Below, in pieces: positions 18,426-27,553 of a stretch of 64,000 bases of DNA. The stretch comes from PALSA-1004 sp963829085 (GTDB lineage: Bacteria; Pseudomonadota; Gammaproteobacteria; Burkholderiales; SG8-41), in assembly GCA_963829085.1 (NCBI GenBank), contig CAWHHJ010000004.1:124001-188000 (forward strand), given 5' to 3'. The notes under the pieces are model-generated. The model made no database searches. It saw only the letters and a program-made list of their open reading frames with translations, and was not told the DNA's origin. Position numbers and translations under genes: made by a program. Within the stretch, counting starts at the first letter, position 1, and each line of letters opens with the position of its first letter.

Positions 18426-19397
18426 ATGCCAACGAAATTGCTGCGTTTCTCATGCGCGCTGTTACTGCTGTCAGCCAGTGCTTTCGCGCAGGACTATCCG
18501 AATAAGGCGATAACGCTTGTCGTGCCATTCGCGGCCGGCGGGCCGACGGATACGCTTGCCCGCAATCTGGGACAAGTGATGACTAGTAGTCTAAAGCAAC
18601 AGGTCGTCGTCGATAACTCCGGCGGTGCAGGCGGCACCATCGGTATCAACAAGGTCGCCAAAGCCAGGAACGATGGCTACACGTTGCTGCTGATGCACAT
18701 CGGCATGTCGACGGCGCCGGCGCTGTATCGCAAATTGTCGTACGACACGTTGAATGACTTTGAATACATCGGACAGGTTGCCGACGTGCCGATGACGATG
18801 CTCGGCAAAAAAGCGCTGCCGCCGAACAATTTCAAAGAGCTCGTGCCTTACATGCAGGCGAACAAGACAAAGCTGACGTACGGCAACGCGGGACTGGGCG
18901 CTGCTTCGCATTTGTGCGGCCTGCTGTTCATGAGTCAGCTCGGTATTGATGTGACGACTGTTCCATACAAAGGCACGGCGCCCGCCATGACCGACCTCAT
19001 CGGCGGCCAGATCGATCTTATGTGCGATCAGACGACGAATACCACGCAGCAGATAAAGGCGGGCACGGTAAAAGTTTATGGGGTCACGTCAGCACAGCGT
19101 GTTCCGTCGCTCAAGGACATTCCAACTCTGGCTGAGCAAGGCATGAAAGGATTCGAGGTTGTTGTATGGCACGGTCTCTATGCGCCGAAGGGCACGCCGA
19201 AGCCGGTTCTGGACAAGCTGGTCGCGACACTCCAGGCCGCCGTACAGGATGCAACGTTCCGGTCGCGCCTTGCGGAACTGGGCGCGGTGCCGGTACCGGT
19301 CAGCAAAGCGAATCCCGAAGCGCTGCAGAGTTTCCTCAAGTCCGAAATCGACAAGTGGGGACCGATTATCAAGAAGGCGGGACAGTACGCCGACTGA
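18426..19397 (+). CDS. Bug/TctC-family periplasmic receptor (1)
   Basis: Periplasmic solute receptor of the tripartite tricarboxylate transporter type. ATG 18426 has GGAGGAG upstream and starts a signal peptide ending at SAFAQDYPNKA. The mature protein shows Bug hallmarks: the N-terminal VVPFAAGGPTDTLARNLG ligand loop, the VVDNSGGAGGTIG segment, the HVPYKG-like TTVPYKGTAPAMTDLIGGQ motif, and the C-terminal SEIDKWGPIIKKAGQ. It has 323 residues. No TctA/TctB membrane genes are present. It is the most isolated of the six intact Bug genes, following a hydrolase after a 324-base gap. Confidence 0.92.
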   Translation: MPTKLLRFSCALLLLSASAFAQDYPNKAITLVVPFAAGGPTDTLARNLGQVMTSSLKQQVVVDNSGGAGGTIGINKVAKARNDGYTLLLMHIGMSTAPALYRKLSYDTLNDFEYIGQVADVPMTMLGKKALPPNNFKELVPYMQANKTKLTYGNAGLGAASHLCGLLFMSQLGIDVTTVPYKGTAPAMTDLIGGQIDLMCDQTTNTTQQIKAGTVKVYGVTSAQRVPSLKDIPTLAEQGMKGFEVVVWHGLYAPKGTPKPVLDKLVATLQAAVQDATFRSRLAELGAVPVPVSKANPEALQSFLKSEIDKWGPIIKKAGQYAD

Positions 19398-19460
19398 CTG
19401 CACTAAGTAAGCGGACGCGGCAAGCGCCACATGTGAGCAATCGCGGCACACGTAGCGCGT

Positions 19461-19829
19461 TCATGCATCCGGTGCCAAAAGCTCAGTATCGTCATGCGAA
19501 TAGGCCGGTGAGCAGGCGCAGATGATTTTGAGTGGCGCATCCCCGGTATTGGCGACGCAGTGTGCAGTACCGGGCGGGATGCACACCGTATCGCCGGACG
19601 CTACAGTGAAGTCGCGATCAGCGAGCGTCATAACGCCGATGCCGCTCGTGATGTGATAGATCTCTTCCGAAATACAGTGGCGATGCAGTGTCGTCTTCGC
19701 ATGCGGCGCAATCGTCGCCTCGGCGAAACTTTGATTGCAATTGCCGTGCACTTGCGGATGCATAAGCTCCCTTATCTCGCACCCGTCCTTGGTGCGGTAG
19801 GGCTCGATCGAGTCGTAACGGTTGCGCAT
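19461..19829 (-). CDS. Small cupin-domain protein
   Basis: The frame is open from 19928, but ATG 19829 (MRNRYDSIEPYRTKDGCEIR) precedes the conserved fold, giving 122 residues. The cupin motifs are HRHCISEEIYHITSGIGVM, with the His/Glu metal ligands, and VCIPPGTAHCVANTG. The substrate is unknown. Similar single-domain cupins bind metal and act as dioxygenases, isomerases or sensors. It is divergent from the Asp/Glu racemase gene, sharing a 102-base promoter region. Confidence 0.85.
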   Translation of the reverse strand: MRNRYDSIEPYRTKDGCEIRELMHPQVHGNCNQSFAEATIAPHAKTTLHRHCISEEIYHITSGIGVMTLADRDFTVASGDTVCIPPGTAHCVANTGDAPLKIICACSPAYSHDDTELLAPDA

Positions 19830-19931
19830 CTTGTCCCCGCAGCAACGAACACACTTTAATTGTATTAGCTCGCAGCGCTGGCCGCTCGAACCCGATCCGG
19901 ATATGCTGGCGCTTTCTGCCCGCGTCATAAT

Positions 19932-20637
19932 ATGGCCAAAGTTTTAGGCGTGCTCGGCGGCATGGGGCCGCTGGCGACCGTCGACTTCCTGCGCAAGCTC
20001 ATCGAAGAAACCCCGGCCGAGCGCGACGAAGACCATATACCGGTGATTGCCTACTCGGTTCCGCAGATTCCTGAGCGGCCCGCCGCTATCGCCGGGCATG
20101 GCCCGTCACCGCTGCGCGCAATGCTGGACGGCATCCGCACGCTGAAAGATGCAGGCGCGATCGCAATTGCAATCCCGTGCAATACGGCGCATTTCTGGTA
20201 TGACGACCTCGTGCGCGAAGGCGGGCTGCCTGTCATTCATATCGCCGATGCGGCGCTCGACGAGCTCGAGATCAAGCGCATCGACGGCAGAACAGTCGGC
20301 TTGATTGCGACGAAGGGGACGCTCGCGGCCGGATTTTTTCAGGAACGGCTTGCGGCTCGCGATTACCAGTCTATCGTCAACAGCGAGCATGACATCGACG
20401 AGCTCGTGTTGCCGGCAATCGTTCACGTCAAACGCAACGAGCTTAGCGCCGCAGCGGCACTACTCGAGACCGCGATCGGCAAACTGACCAACGACGGCGC
20501 GTCAGGCGTCATACTTGCCTGCACCGAGACCCCGGTGGTGTTCGATCGCATGTCGTCCGTCCACGTCCGCAATCTGCGTCGATGCAACCCGCGCACTTGC
20601 GAAAGCATGCGTGGAATGGTGGCGTGCACATGCTTGA
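19932..20637 (+). CDS. Aspartate/glutamate racemase family protein, frameshift near 3' end
   Basis: PLP-independent racemase that interconverts D- and L-aspartate or glutamate through two cysteines. The N-terminal motif is LGVLGGMGPLATVDFL, the first catalytic cysteine is in IPCNTAHFWYDDL near residue 84, and the second is in VILACTETPVV. After RMSS an extra base near 20553 shifts the frame; the next frame gives STSAICVDATRALAKACVEW and WRAHA, ending at TGA 20637, the usual C-terminus of this family at about 234 residues. It converges on aspA, which consumes L-aspartate, so conversion of D-aspartate for aspartase is a reasonable inference. Confidence 0.88.
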
Positions 20638-20713
20638 TGCCCGCTCACCCGATGCGGAAAGCCCTTCGATGTGAAGGTGACCGCACCTGATTCTCTGCGG
20701 CGCGAAGACAACG

Positions 20714-22147
20714 TTAAGGCGTGACAGGTCCGTCCGTGTGTGGAAGCATGCTGCTGGGATGTGTCAGGTTCTCGGGTCGCAGGATGTCGTCGAGTTGAGC
20801 TTTTGTCAGCAACTTCTTATCGAGCACGAGCGAATAGACACTCTTGCCAGTGGCCAGCGCTTCCTGCGCGACCGCCGTGGCGTGCATATACCCGATGTAC
20901 GGATTGAGCGCGGTGACGATGCCGATGGAATGCTCCACCGAGCGGCGCAGATGCTCGTGATTTGCAGTAATCCCTCGTACACAGCGGTCCGCCAGCGTAA
21001 TGCAGCCTCTACGCAAGTGATTCAAACTCTTGAACAGGCTGTGCGCAATGATCGGCTCAAATGCATTGAGCTGCAGTTGCCCGGCTTCCGCCGCGAAACT
21101 TACGGTGACGTCGTTGCCGATGACCTCGAAGGCGATCTGATTGACCACTTCGGGAATGACCGGATTGACTTTGCCCGGCATGATGCTGGAACCCGCCTGC
21201 ATGGCCGGAAGATTGATTTCGCCGAGGCCGGCGCGCGGTCCTGACGAGAGCAGGCGCAGATCGTTGCACGACTTTGAGAGCTTGACGGCTACGCGCTTCA
21301 GCACACCTGACACCTGCACAAAAGCGCCGCAGTCCTGCGTAGCTTCAATCAGGTTGCCTGCGGTCTCGAGCTTGATCCCGGTGATTTCCGATAGGTAGCG
21401 GCACACGCCGCTCGCATACTGGGGATGCGCGTTGATGCCGGTGCCGATTGCCGTAGCGCCGAGATTGATCTCGTGGATAAGCAGGCAGGCTTCACGCAGG
21501 CGCTGCTCATCCTCGCCAAGCATGACAGCATACGTACTGAATTCCTGTCCGAGCGTCATGGGCACCGCATCCTGTAGCTGCGTGCGGCCCATTTTGAGCA
21601 CCGCGCTGAATTCGCGCGCCTTCGCTTCGAACGCGAGGCGGAGTTCAGCCATTGCATCGACAAGACGCTCGATACCAAAGTGTAGCGCAAGCTTTACGGC
21701 GGTCGGGTAGACATCGTTGGTACTCTGGCTCATGTTGACGTCTTCGAGCGGATGCAGGTACCGGTAGTCGCCTTTCCGGTGTCCCATGATTTCGAGCGCC
21801 CGATTGGCGATGACCTCGTTCGCATTCATGTTCGTTGAGGTGCCGGCGCCGCCCTGAATGACGTCGACGACGAACTCATCGAGCAGCCCGCCTTGTCTCA
21901 CCTCCTCGCAAGCGCGCGCGATGGCCTGGGCACGCACGTCGTCCAGGAGTTTCAATTCGTTGTTGGTCAGCGCTGCTGCCTGCTTAATGCAGGCGAGTGC
22001 ATTTACGAGATCCGGATAAATCGAGATCGGTGTGTGCGTGATGTCGAAGTTCTCGAGCGCGCGCAGCGTATGCACACCGTAATAGGCGCTGGCAGGGATG
22101 GCGCGATCGCCGAGCAGGTCGTGTTCCACACGTGTACTGGCATTCAT
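20714..22147 (-). CDS. aspA: Aspartate ammonia-lyase
   Basis: Cleaves L-aspartate to fumarate and ammonia. The family signature GSSIMPGKVNP lies in the last third and carries the catalytic serine loop. Other conserved blocks are EHDLLGDRAIP near the N-terminus, GGAGTSTNMNANEV, NMSQSTNDVYPT and MGRTQLQDAVPMTLGQE. ATG 22147 is chosen because GGGAGC lies upstream and the fold begins at once. The result, about 477 residues, fits aspartases. The longer frame from 22231 has no support. It is transcribed divergently from gltIJKL across 263 bases, suggesting joint control of aspartate/glutamate use. Confidence 0.94.
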   Translation of the reverse strand: MNASTRVEHDLLGDRAIPASAYYGVHTLRALENFDITHTPISIYPDLVNALACIKQAAALTNNELKLLDDVRAQAIARACEEVRQGGLLDEFVVDVIQGGAGTSTNMNANEVIANRALEIMGHRKGDYRYLHPLEDVNMSQSTNDVYPTAVKLALHFGIERLVDAMAELRLAFEAKAREFSAVLKMGRTQLQDAVPMTLGQEFSTYAVMLGEDEQRLREACLLIHEINLGATAIGTGINAHPQYASGVCRYLSEITGIKLETAGNLIEATQDCGAFVQVSGVLKRVAVKLSKSCNDLRLLSSGPRAGLGEINLPAMQAGSSIMPGKVNPVIPEVVNQIAFEVIGNDVTVSFAAEAGQLQLNAFEPIIAHSLFKSLNHLRRGCITLADRCVRGITANHEHLRRSVEHSIGIVTALNPYIGYMHATAVAQEALATGKSVYSLVLDKKLLTKAQLDDILRPENLTHPSSMLPHTDGPVTP

Positions 22148-22278
22148 AACGCAGCTCCCGACAGGCAGACCGTCAAGTGTGGCGGTAATCAGCACGTTTC
22201 GCCAGTGCCACGCGTGTTTCACGCGTACCACCCGGGTTTCAGCGGCTGCATGTGTGTTTCAACAGGGAAACGGAGCGC

Positions 22279-22301
22279 TTGGCAGGCGTCCCGCCTATAC
22301 T
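22279..22301 (+). promoter_or_regulatory. Candidate sigma54-type and overlapping TATACT promoter for gltIJKL
   Basis: TTGGCA at 22279-22284 gives a GG-N10-GC spacing (GG 22281-22282, GC 22293-22294) typical of sigma54 sites, although the second element is only CCGCC. TATACT at 22296-22301 could be a sigma70 -10 element. About 110 bases separate it from the gltI start. Confidence 0.3.
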
Positions 22302-22410
22302 GGACAACCGCTATTCGATGGGCTAGATTGGGGCCCTTGCCGCGTCCGTCCGCGCTTAAAACTTTTCGCAAGATGCCGGCTTCAACGACGTTCAATCAGG
22401 GAGAAAATCA

Positions 22411-23316
22411 ATGACGCGTATTTCAAGACTGATGTTGGCGATCGCCGCTTGCGCCATAAGCGCCGCGCCCGCATTTGCGCAGGACACGCTGAAGAAGATC
22501 AAAGACAGCGGCGCCATTACCATCGGCCATCGCGACGCTTCAATTCCATTTTCATATTATGACGACAAGCAGCAGCCGATCGGCTACGCGATGGAGTTGT
22601 GCGGCCGGATAGTCGACGCCGTCAAGACCGAATTGAAGATGCCGAAGCTCGAAGTGAAGTATCAGCTCGTGACTTCCGCCAATCGCATTCCGCTTATCGC
22701 CAACGGCACGGTCGATCTCGAGTGCGGGTCGACGACCAACAATGTGGAACGTCAGAAACAGGTGTCGTTCACGATCACACACTTCCTCACTGCTAACCGG
22801 TATGTGAGCAAGAAGGCATCCAACATCAAGTCCATCGAAGACTTGAAAGGCAAAACCGTCGTATCGACGTCAGGCACGACCAACATCAAGCAGGCGACTG
22901 ATCTCAACGTATCCAAAAACATGGGCATGAACATCATCCCCGCGAACGGCCATCCGGAAGCATTTCAGATGGTCGAGACCGGCCGCGCGGTTGCGTTCAT
23001 CATGGATGACATCCTGCTCTATACGCTCGTAGCATCGGCGCGCACGCCAGGTGATTACACGATTTCATCGGATGCACTGTCGCTGCCTGAGCCCTACGGC
23101 ATCATGTTGCGCAAGGACGACCCGGCGTTCAAGAAAGTCGTCGACAATGCGATGATTCAGATTTACAAGAGCGGCGACATCGTCAAGATCTACAACAAGT
23201 GGTTCACGCAGCCCGTACCGCCTAAAGGCATTAATTACAACGTGCCCATGTCGCCGCAATTCAAGAACCTTATCGCGAATCCGACCGATTCGGGCGATCC
23301 GGCCGTTTACAAATAG
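22411..23316 (+). CDS. gltI: Glutamate/aspartate ABC transporter substrate-binding protein
   Basis: Periplasmic receptor of the polar amino acid uptake family. ATG 22411 has AGGGAG upstream and begins a signal peptide ending at APAFAQDTL. The body matches GltI: IKDSGAITIGHRDASIPFSY, CGSTTNNVERQKQVSFT, the KGKTVVSTSGTTN hinge and PYGIMLRKDDPAFK. It has 301 residues. It is the first gene of gltIJKL and is separated from gltJ by 59 bases containing a hairpin. AspA and the racemase next door strengthen the acidic amino acid assignment. Confidence 0.93.
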   Translation: MTRISRLMLAIAACAISAAPAFAQDTLKKIKDSGAITIGHRDASIPFSYYDDKQQPIGYAMELCGRIVDAVKTELKMPKLEVKYQLVTSANRIPLIANGTVDLECGSTTNNVERQKQVSFTITHFLTANRYVSKKASNIKSIEDLKGKTVVSTSGTTNIKQATDLNVSKNMGMNIIPANGHPEAFQMVETGRAVAFIMDDILLYTLVASARTPGDYTISSDALSLPEPYGIMLRKDDPAFKKVVDNAMIQIYKSGDIVKIYNKWFTQPVPPKGINYNVPMSPQFKNLIANPTDSGDPAVYK

Positions 23317-23332
23317 CAGACACGCATCGAGC

Positions 23333-23352
23333 GGGGGACTGAAGAGTCCCCC
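23333..23352 (+). promoter_or_regulatory. Intercistronic hairpin between gltI and gltJ
   Basis: GGGGGACT (23333-23340), GAAG loop, AGTCCCCC (23345-23352): a perfect 8-bp stem with a stable tetraloop-sized turn and no long T run. Such hairpins after binding-protein genes usually protect the upstream mRNA or reduce read-through, giving more receptor than permease. Confidence 0.65.
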
Positions 23353-23375
23353 GTCTCATTTGAGGGAGGCCTGAC

Positions 23376-24134
23376 GTGAGGTACAACTGGGACTGGGGGA
23401 TTTTTACCCAGATGGCCGCGGACGGTTCCGGCACGTGGCTGCACTATCTCCTGGTCGGCCTGCTGTGGACGCTTGCTACGGCTCTCGCCGCCTGGGTGCT
23501 TGCGCTGTCGATTGGTTCCGCAGTCGGCACGCTGCGCACGCTGCCCATCCGCTGGGTGGTTCGCCTCGGCAACGCGTACGTTGAGATCTTCCGCAATATT
23601 CCGCTGCTGGTGCAGATGTTTCTCTGGTTTTTCGTGGTCCCGGAACTGCTGCCGGAGAATATAGGCACTGCAATAAAACAGATGCCACCGCCGTGGTCGT
23701 CATACTTACCGGCGGTGCTGTGCCTCGGGACATACACCTCGGTGCGTGTAGCCGAGCAGGTGCGGGCCGGCATACAGTCGCTGCCGCGCGGACAGATGAT
23801 GGCCGGCACCGCGTTGGGCCTGAGTCTCCCGCAGACCTACCGTTACGTGCTTTTGCCGATGGCGTTCCGCATCGTCATGCCGCCGCTGACTTCCGAATTT
23901 TTGAACATCATCAAAAATTCTTCGGTCGCGCTCACGATCGGCCTGCTCGAATTGACCGGTCGGGCGCGTGCGATGCAGGAGTTCAGCTTCAAGGTTTTCG
24001 AGGCGTTCTCCGCCGCCACCTTGATTTACCTCATCACGAATCTTGTTATCGTGCTGCTCATGCGCACGCTCGAAAGCAAGATGCGCGTGCCCGGCTTCAT
24101 CGGCAGCACCACGCAGATCACTGCAGGACACTGA
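23376..24134 (+). CDS. gltJ: Glutamate/aspartate ABC transporter permease
   Basis: Inner-membrane permease of the HisM/GltJ family, 252 residues. GTG 23376 follows GAGGGAGG. Hydrophobic segments begin at about residues 23, 57, 90 and 200. The cytoplasmic EAA loop that contacts the ATPase is GQMMAGTALGLSLPQTYRYVL near residues 140-160. Three bases separate its stop from gltK. The N-terminus (MRYNWDWGIF) is characteristic of GltJ. Confidence 0.93.
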   Translation: MRYNWDWGIFTQMAADGSGTWLHYLLVGLLWTLATALAAWVLALSIGSAVGTLRTLPIRWVVRLGNAYVEIFRNIPLLVQMFLWFFVVPELLPENIGTAIKQMPPPWSSYLPAVLCLGTYTSVRVAEQVRAGIQSLPRGQMMAGTALGLSLPQTYRYVLLPMAFRIVMPPLTSEFLNIIKNSSVALTIGLLELTGRARAMQEFSFKVFEAFSAATLIYLITNLVIVLLMRTLESKMRVPGFIGSTTQITAGH

Positions 24135-24137
24135 AGC

Positions 24138-24830
24138 ATGTTTCCCGGCTACGACTTCGAGGTAATACAGCGCTCGCTGCCGTATCTGTTCCGAGAAGGC
24201 ATGACGTTTACGCTCACGCTGACCTTCATAGCGATGACGGGCGGCATTTTCTTCGGCACCATCCTGGCGATGATGCGGCTGTCGAGCTTCAAGGTTGCCT
24301 CGTTCATCGCAGGCAGTTACGTCAATTTGATGCGCTCGATACCGCTCGTGCTCGTCATTTTCTGGTTTTACTTTCTGATGCCGTACATCGGCGCATGGGT
24401 CATCGGCGCTTCCCAACCGGTGCAGGTCGGCGCATTCATGTCGTCAGTGATTACGTTCATGCTGTTCGAAGCGGCGTATTACTGCGAAATCATGCGCGCC
24501 GGCATCCAGTCGATACCGCGGGGCCAGGTCCAGGCCGGCAACGCGCTGGGTCTCAATTACTGGCAGACCATGGGCACCATCGTCTTGCCGCAGGCATTTC
24601 GCAACATGACGCCGGTGCTGCTCACACAGACGATCATCCTGTTTCAGGACACGTCGCTCGTGTACGTAATTTCGGTTACCGATTTCCTGGGCGCGGCCGC
24701 CAAGATAGCGAACCGCGATTACCGTCTGGTCGAGATGTATACCTTTGTGGCAGTCGTGTATTTCATCATTTCATTTTCGCTCTCATATCTTGTCAAAATC
24801 ATTCAACAGCGCATGGCTATCGTCCGGTGA
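24138..24830 (+). CDS. gltK: Glutamate/aspartate ABC transporter permease
   Basis: Second permease subunit, 230 residues, forming the heterodimer with GltJ. It shows several transmembrane helices (from about residues 20, 56, 90 and 195) and the EAA loop GQVQAGNALGLNYWQTMGTIV near residues 130-150. It starts three bases after gltJ stops and ends four bases before gltL begins, so translation is coupled. Confidence 0.93.
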   Translation: MFPGYDFEVIQRSLPYLFREGMTFTLTLTFIAMTGGIFFGTILAMMRLSSFKVASFIAGSYVNLMRSIPLVLVIFWFYFLMPYIGAWVIGASQPVQVGAFMSSVITFMLFEAAYYCEIMRAGIQSIPRGQVQAGNALGLNYWQTMGTIVLPQAFRNMTPVLLTQTIILFQDTSLVYVISVTDFLGAAAKIANRDYRLVEMYTFVAVVYFIISFSLSYLVKIIQQRMAIVR

Positions 24831-24834
24831 ATCT

Positions 24835-25569
24835 ATGGAGATGATCGAAATCAAGGATGTGAGCAAGTGGTACGGCAGCTTTCAGGTGCTGACCAACTGC
24901 ACGACCAAAGTCGCTAAAGGCGAAGTGGTCGTGGTATGCGGACCGTCCGGATCGGGTAAAAGCACGCTGATCAAGACCGTCAACGGGCTGGAACCGTTCC
25001 AAAAAGGCGATATCACCGTCGACGGCACGTCGCTGACCGCAAAGTCGACAAATCTATCGAAATTACGCTCGCGCATCGGCATGGTATTTCAGAACTTCGA
25101 GCTGTTTCCGCACCTCTCGATCACTGAGAATTTGACGCTTGGCCAGATCAAGGTGCTCAACCGCTCGAAGGAAGAGGCGACTGAGCGCGGCCTGAAATTG
25201 CTCGATCGCGTCGGGCTGATTGCGCACAAGAGCAAGTTTCCGGGTCAGTTGTCAGGCGGCCAGCAGCAGCGCGTTGCGATTGCGCGGGCGCTGTCCATGG
25301 ATCCGATCGCCATGCTGTTCGATGAGCCTACTTCCGCTCTGGACCCGGAGATGATCAACGAAGTGCTCGACGTCATGGTGCAGCTCGCACAGGAAGGCAT
25401 GACCATGATGGTCGTCACGCATGAAATGGGATTCGCCCGCAAGGTCGCGCACCGCGTTATCTTCATGGACCAGGGCAAAATCGAAGAGGACGCAAGCAAG
25501 GAAGACTTCTTCGGCAAGCCGCGCTCCGAACGCGCGCAATTGTTTCTATCGAAGATCCTCCATCACTGA
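24835..25569 (+). CDS. gltL: Glutamate/aspartate ABC transporter ATP-binding protein
   Basis: Cytosolic ATPase of 244 residues that powers GltJK. Walker A GPSGSGKST is near residue 37, the Q-loop is in MVFQNFELFPH, the signature is LSGGQQQR, Walker B is MLFDEPTSALDP and the switch His is in THEMGFARK. ATG 24835 (MEMIEIKDVSKWY) is used because the longer frame opening at 24745 only overlaps gltK. It is the last gene of the operon. Confidence 0.95.
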   Translation: MEMIEIKDVSKWYGSFQVLTNCTTKVAKGEVVVVCGPSGSGKSTLIKTVNGLEPFQKGDITVDGTSLTAKSTNLSKLRSRIGMVFQNFELFPHLSITENLTLGQIKVLNRSKEEATERGLKLLDRVGLIAHKSKFPGQLSGGQQQRVAIARALSMDPIAMLFDEPTSALDPEMINEVLDVMVQLAQEGMTMMVVTHEMGFARKVAHRVIFMDQGKIEEDASKEDFFGKPRSERAQLFLSKILHH

Positions 25570-25709
25570 TTCTTCTACTGCATTCAGCAGTTATAGTCAG
25601 TCGCCTACGCACGCAATTACGTGCGCTGTAATTCGACAGCGCGTGCTTTTGCACAAATGATTGGCGTAGAATCGGCGCATGTTCACGCGCTGCGCTTTCT
25701 CTTATCCTC

Positions 25710-26132
25710 ATGCCGAAACAACATCCGGTCATACCCATCGTCCGCAAGGCAACTACGACCACGCAACCGCCGGTCAAATATGAATGCTCGAAGTGCCCCG
25801 GATATTGCTGCAGTTACGATCTGATTGAAGTCGGCAAGCGCGATATCACGCGTATCGCAAAGCACTTCGACCTGAGCTTCGAGCAGGCCGAAGAGCGCTT
25901 CACGAAGTTCGACGCCGAGGCAAAGGTGCGCACGCTGCGTCACCAGAAAGATATCCACTTCGGCAAGATCTGCACGTTCTTCGACAAGCAGAAGAGGCGC
26001 TGCACGATTTATGAAGCGCGGCCCGGACTATGTCGGGAGTACCCCGCCGAACCGCACTGCGGTTACTACGACTTTCTGCATTTCGAACGCCAGCACCAGG
26101 ACGATCCGGAATACGTGGCGCTCACCCGCTGA
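25710..26132 (+). CDS. YkgJ-family cysteine-cluster protein
   Basis: 140 residues with the N-terminal CxxC...CC cluster (C26, C29, C33, C34 in ECSKCPGYCCSYD) and later cysteines in GKICTFFDKQKRRCTIYEAR and PGLCREYP. This pattern defines the YkgJ/Fe-S-binding UPF0153-like family, thought to bind zinc or an Fe-S cluster. The function is not known. The C-terminal H-rich stretch (HFERQHQDD) is typical. It converges with argE, only six bases between stops. Confidence 0.85.
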   Translation: MPKQHPVIPIVRKATTTTQPPVKYECSKCPGYCCSYDLIEVGKRDITRIAKHFDLSFEQAEERFTKFDAEAKVRTLRHQKDIHFGKICTFFDKQKRRCTIYEARPGLCREYPAEPHCGYYDFLHFERQHQDDPEYVALTR

Positions 26133-26137
26133 AAGTC

Positions 26138-27304
26138 TCAGCGCGCACACATGCGGTCCATCAATCGGCGCATGAACTGCTCGCATTTAACCACCTGATC
26201 GATTGCGACGTATTCGTTGGGCTTATGCGCCTGCTCGATAGAGCCCGGGCCGCATACCACGGTCGGAATACCGGCACGCTCGAACTGCGAGCCTTCCGTG
26301 CCGAATGACACTTTGCCGATGTCGTTGTTGCCCGAGAGCTCCTGAGCAAGCGCTACAACTTCGACTTCCGGCCCATTATTGAGCGCCGGTAACACCGACA
26401 GCGGCACGATTGAGAATCCGGTATCGGCATGTATTGCACGCATCTCCGGCGTCAACTGCTTTTCGATGAAGGCTGTGAATTCAGCGAGCAGCGCGTCGGG
26501 ATCGTCGCCGGGCAGATGACGGAACTCGAAATCGAACGTGCATTCCTGAGGCACGATATTCAGCGCAGTTCCACCTCGAATGACGCCCGTGTGCACCGTG
26601 GTATGCGCGACATCGAAACCCCGGTCATACGGTCCGTGATCGCGATGCCGCCGCGCCATCGCTTTCAAGAATGCAACCGCTTCCGCCGCAGCCTCGACCG
26701 CATTCACACCGGACGGCGCGTACGCCGAATGACACGAGTAGCCGCGGACAAGGCAGCGAAAACCTTTTTTGCCCTTATGCGCAATGACCGGACGCATCAG
26801 CGTAGGCTCGCCGACGATACACGACCGCGGCTTGATGCCTGTTCCGGCAAGGTCGGCGATCAAACGCCCGACGCCGATGCAACCGACCTCTTCGTCGTAC
26901 GAAAAAGCAAAATGCAGCGGTGTGCGCAATCCGCGTTCGACAAATTCGGGCGCAAGCGCAAGCGCAATCGCGACGAAGCTTTTCATGTCTGAAGTGCCGC
27001 GCCCATACAGCCGGCCTTCTTTTTCGACGAGCTCGAAGGGATCGCTGTCCCATGCCTGACCGTCCACCGGCACCACGTCCGTATGGCCCGACAGCATTAC
27101 ACCCGGTACGCCCCGCGGTCCCAGCGTCGAAAAAAGATTGGCTTTGCTGCGCTCGTCGTTATACGTGAGGCGCGACTCCGCGCCGAGACTCGCGAGATAA
27201 TCGCGCACGTATTCGATAAGGGACAGGTTCGAGTCCCGGCTTACGGTTGGGAAGCCGATAAGCCTGCGTATCATCTGAATACTGGAAGGAACGACGGATG
27301 GCAT
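26138..27304 (-). CDS. argE: Acetylornithine deacetylase
   Basis: Zinc enzyme of the M20 family that removes acetate from N-acetylornithine in arginine synthesis. Motifs are LSGHTDVVPVDGQAWDSDPF for the first metal ligands, GRGTSDMKS, the SYDEEVGCIG catalytic glutamates, VGEPTLMRPVIAHKGKKG, and a final EQAHKPNEYV histidine. It has 388 residues from ATG 27304. GTG 27319 would add five residues. Related deacylases such as N-formyl-arginine deformylase share these motifs, so the exact substrate is likely but not certain. Confidence 0.88.
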   Translation of the reverse strand: MPSVVPSSIQMIRRLIGFPTVSRDSNLSLIEYVRDYLASLGAESRLTYNDERSKANLFSTLGPRGVPGVMLSGHTDVVPVDGQAWDSDPFELVEKEGRLYGRGTSDMKSFVAIALALAPEFVERGLRTPLHFAFSYDEEVGCIGVGRLIADLAGTGIKPRSCIVGEPTLMRPVIAHKGKKGFRCLVRGYSCHSAYAPSGVNAVEAAAEAVAFLKAMARRHRDHGPYDRGFDVAHTTVHTGVIRGGTALNIVPQECTFDFEFRHLPGDDPDALLAEFTAFIEKQLTPEMRAIHADTGFSIVPLSVLPALNNGPEVEVVALAQELSGNNDIGKVSFGTEGSQFERAGIPTVVCGPGSIEQAHKPNEYVAIDQVVKCEQFMRRLMDRMCAR

Positions 27305-27553
27305 CAGCTCATTTCCCACATGGTGTACAACAGAATAGGTGGCGCTCCTGGGGGTGTCAATCGCACACCAATCTGTATAGCGGGCTAGAGCTTGCGCCCG
27401 CCGTCACAACTGTGTCGATTTACGGTATGCTCGACGCGCCGGTTGCGTGTAATGAATGCGGTGTGCGTTGACGTCTTTCAACGGCGCATACAGCGTTCGA
27501 GCACTCGTAATGATTATATGCAGCGTAAGTCCAGTCTCGAGAAGAGGAGATCC

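Noticed and set aside
23693..24844. 383-codon frame overlapping gltJ, gltK and gltL
   Set aside because: Lies in another frame over well-supported transporter genes; the composition (His, Arg rich) is shadow-like.
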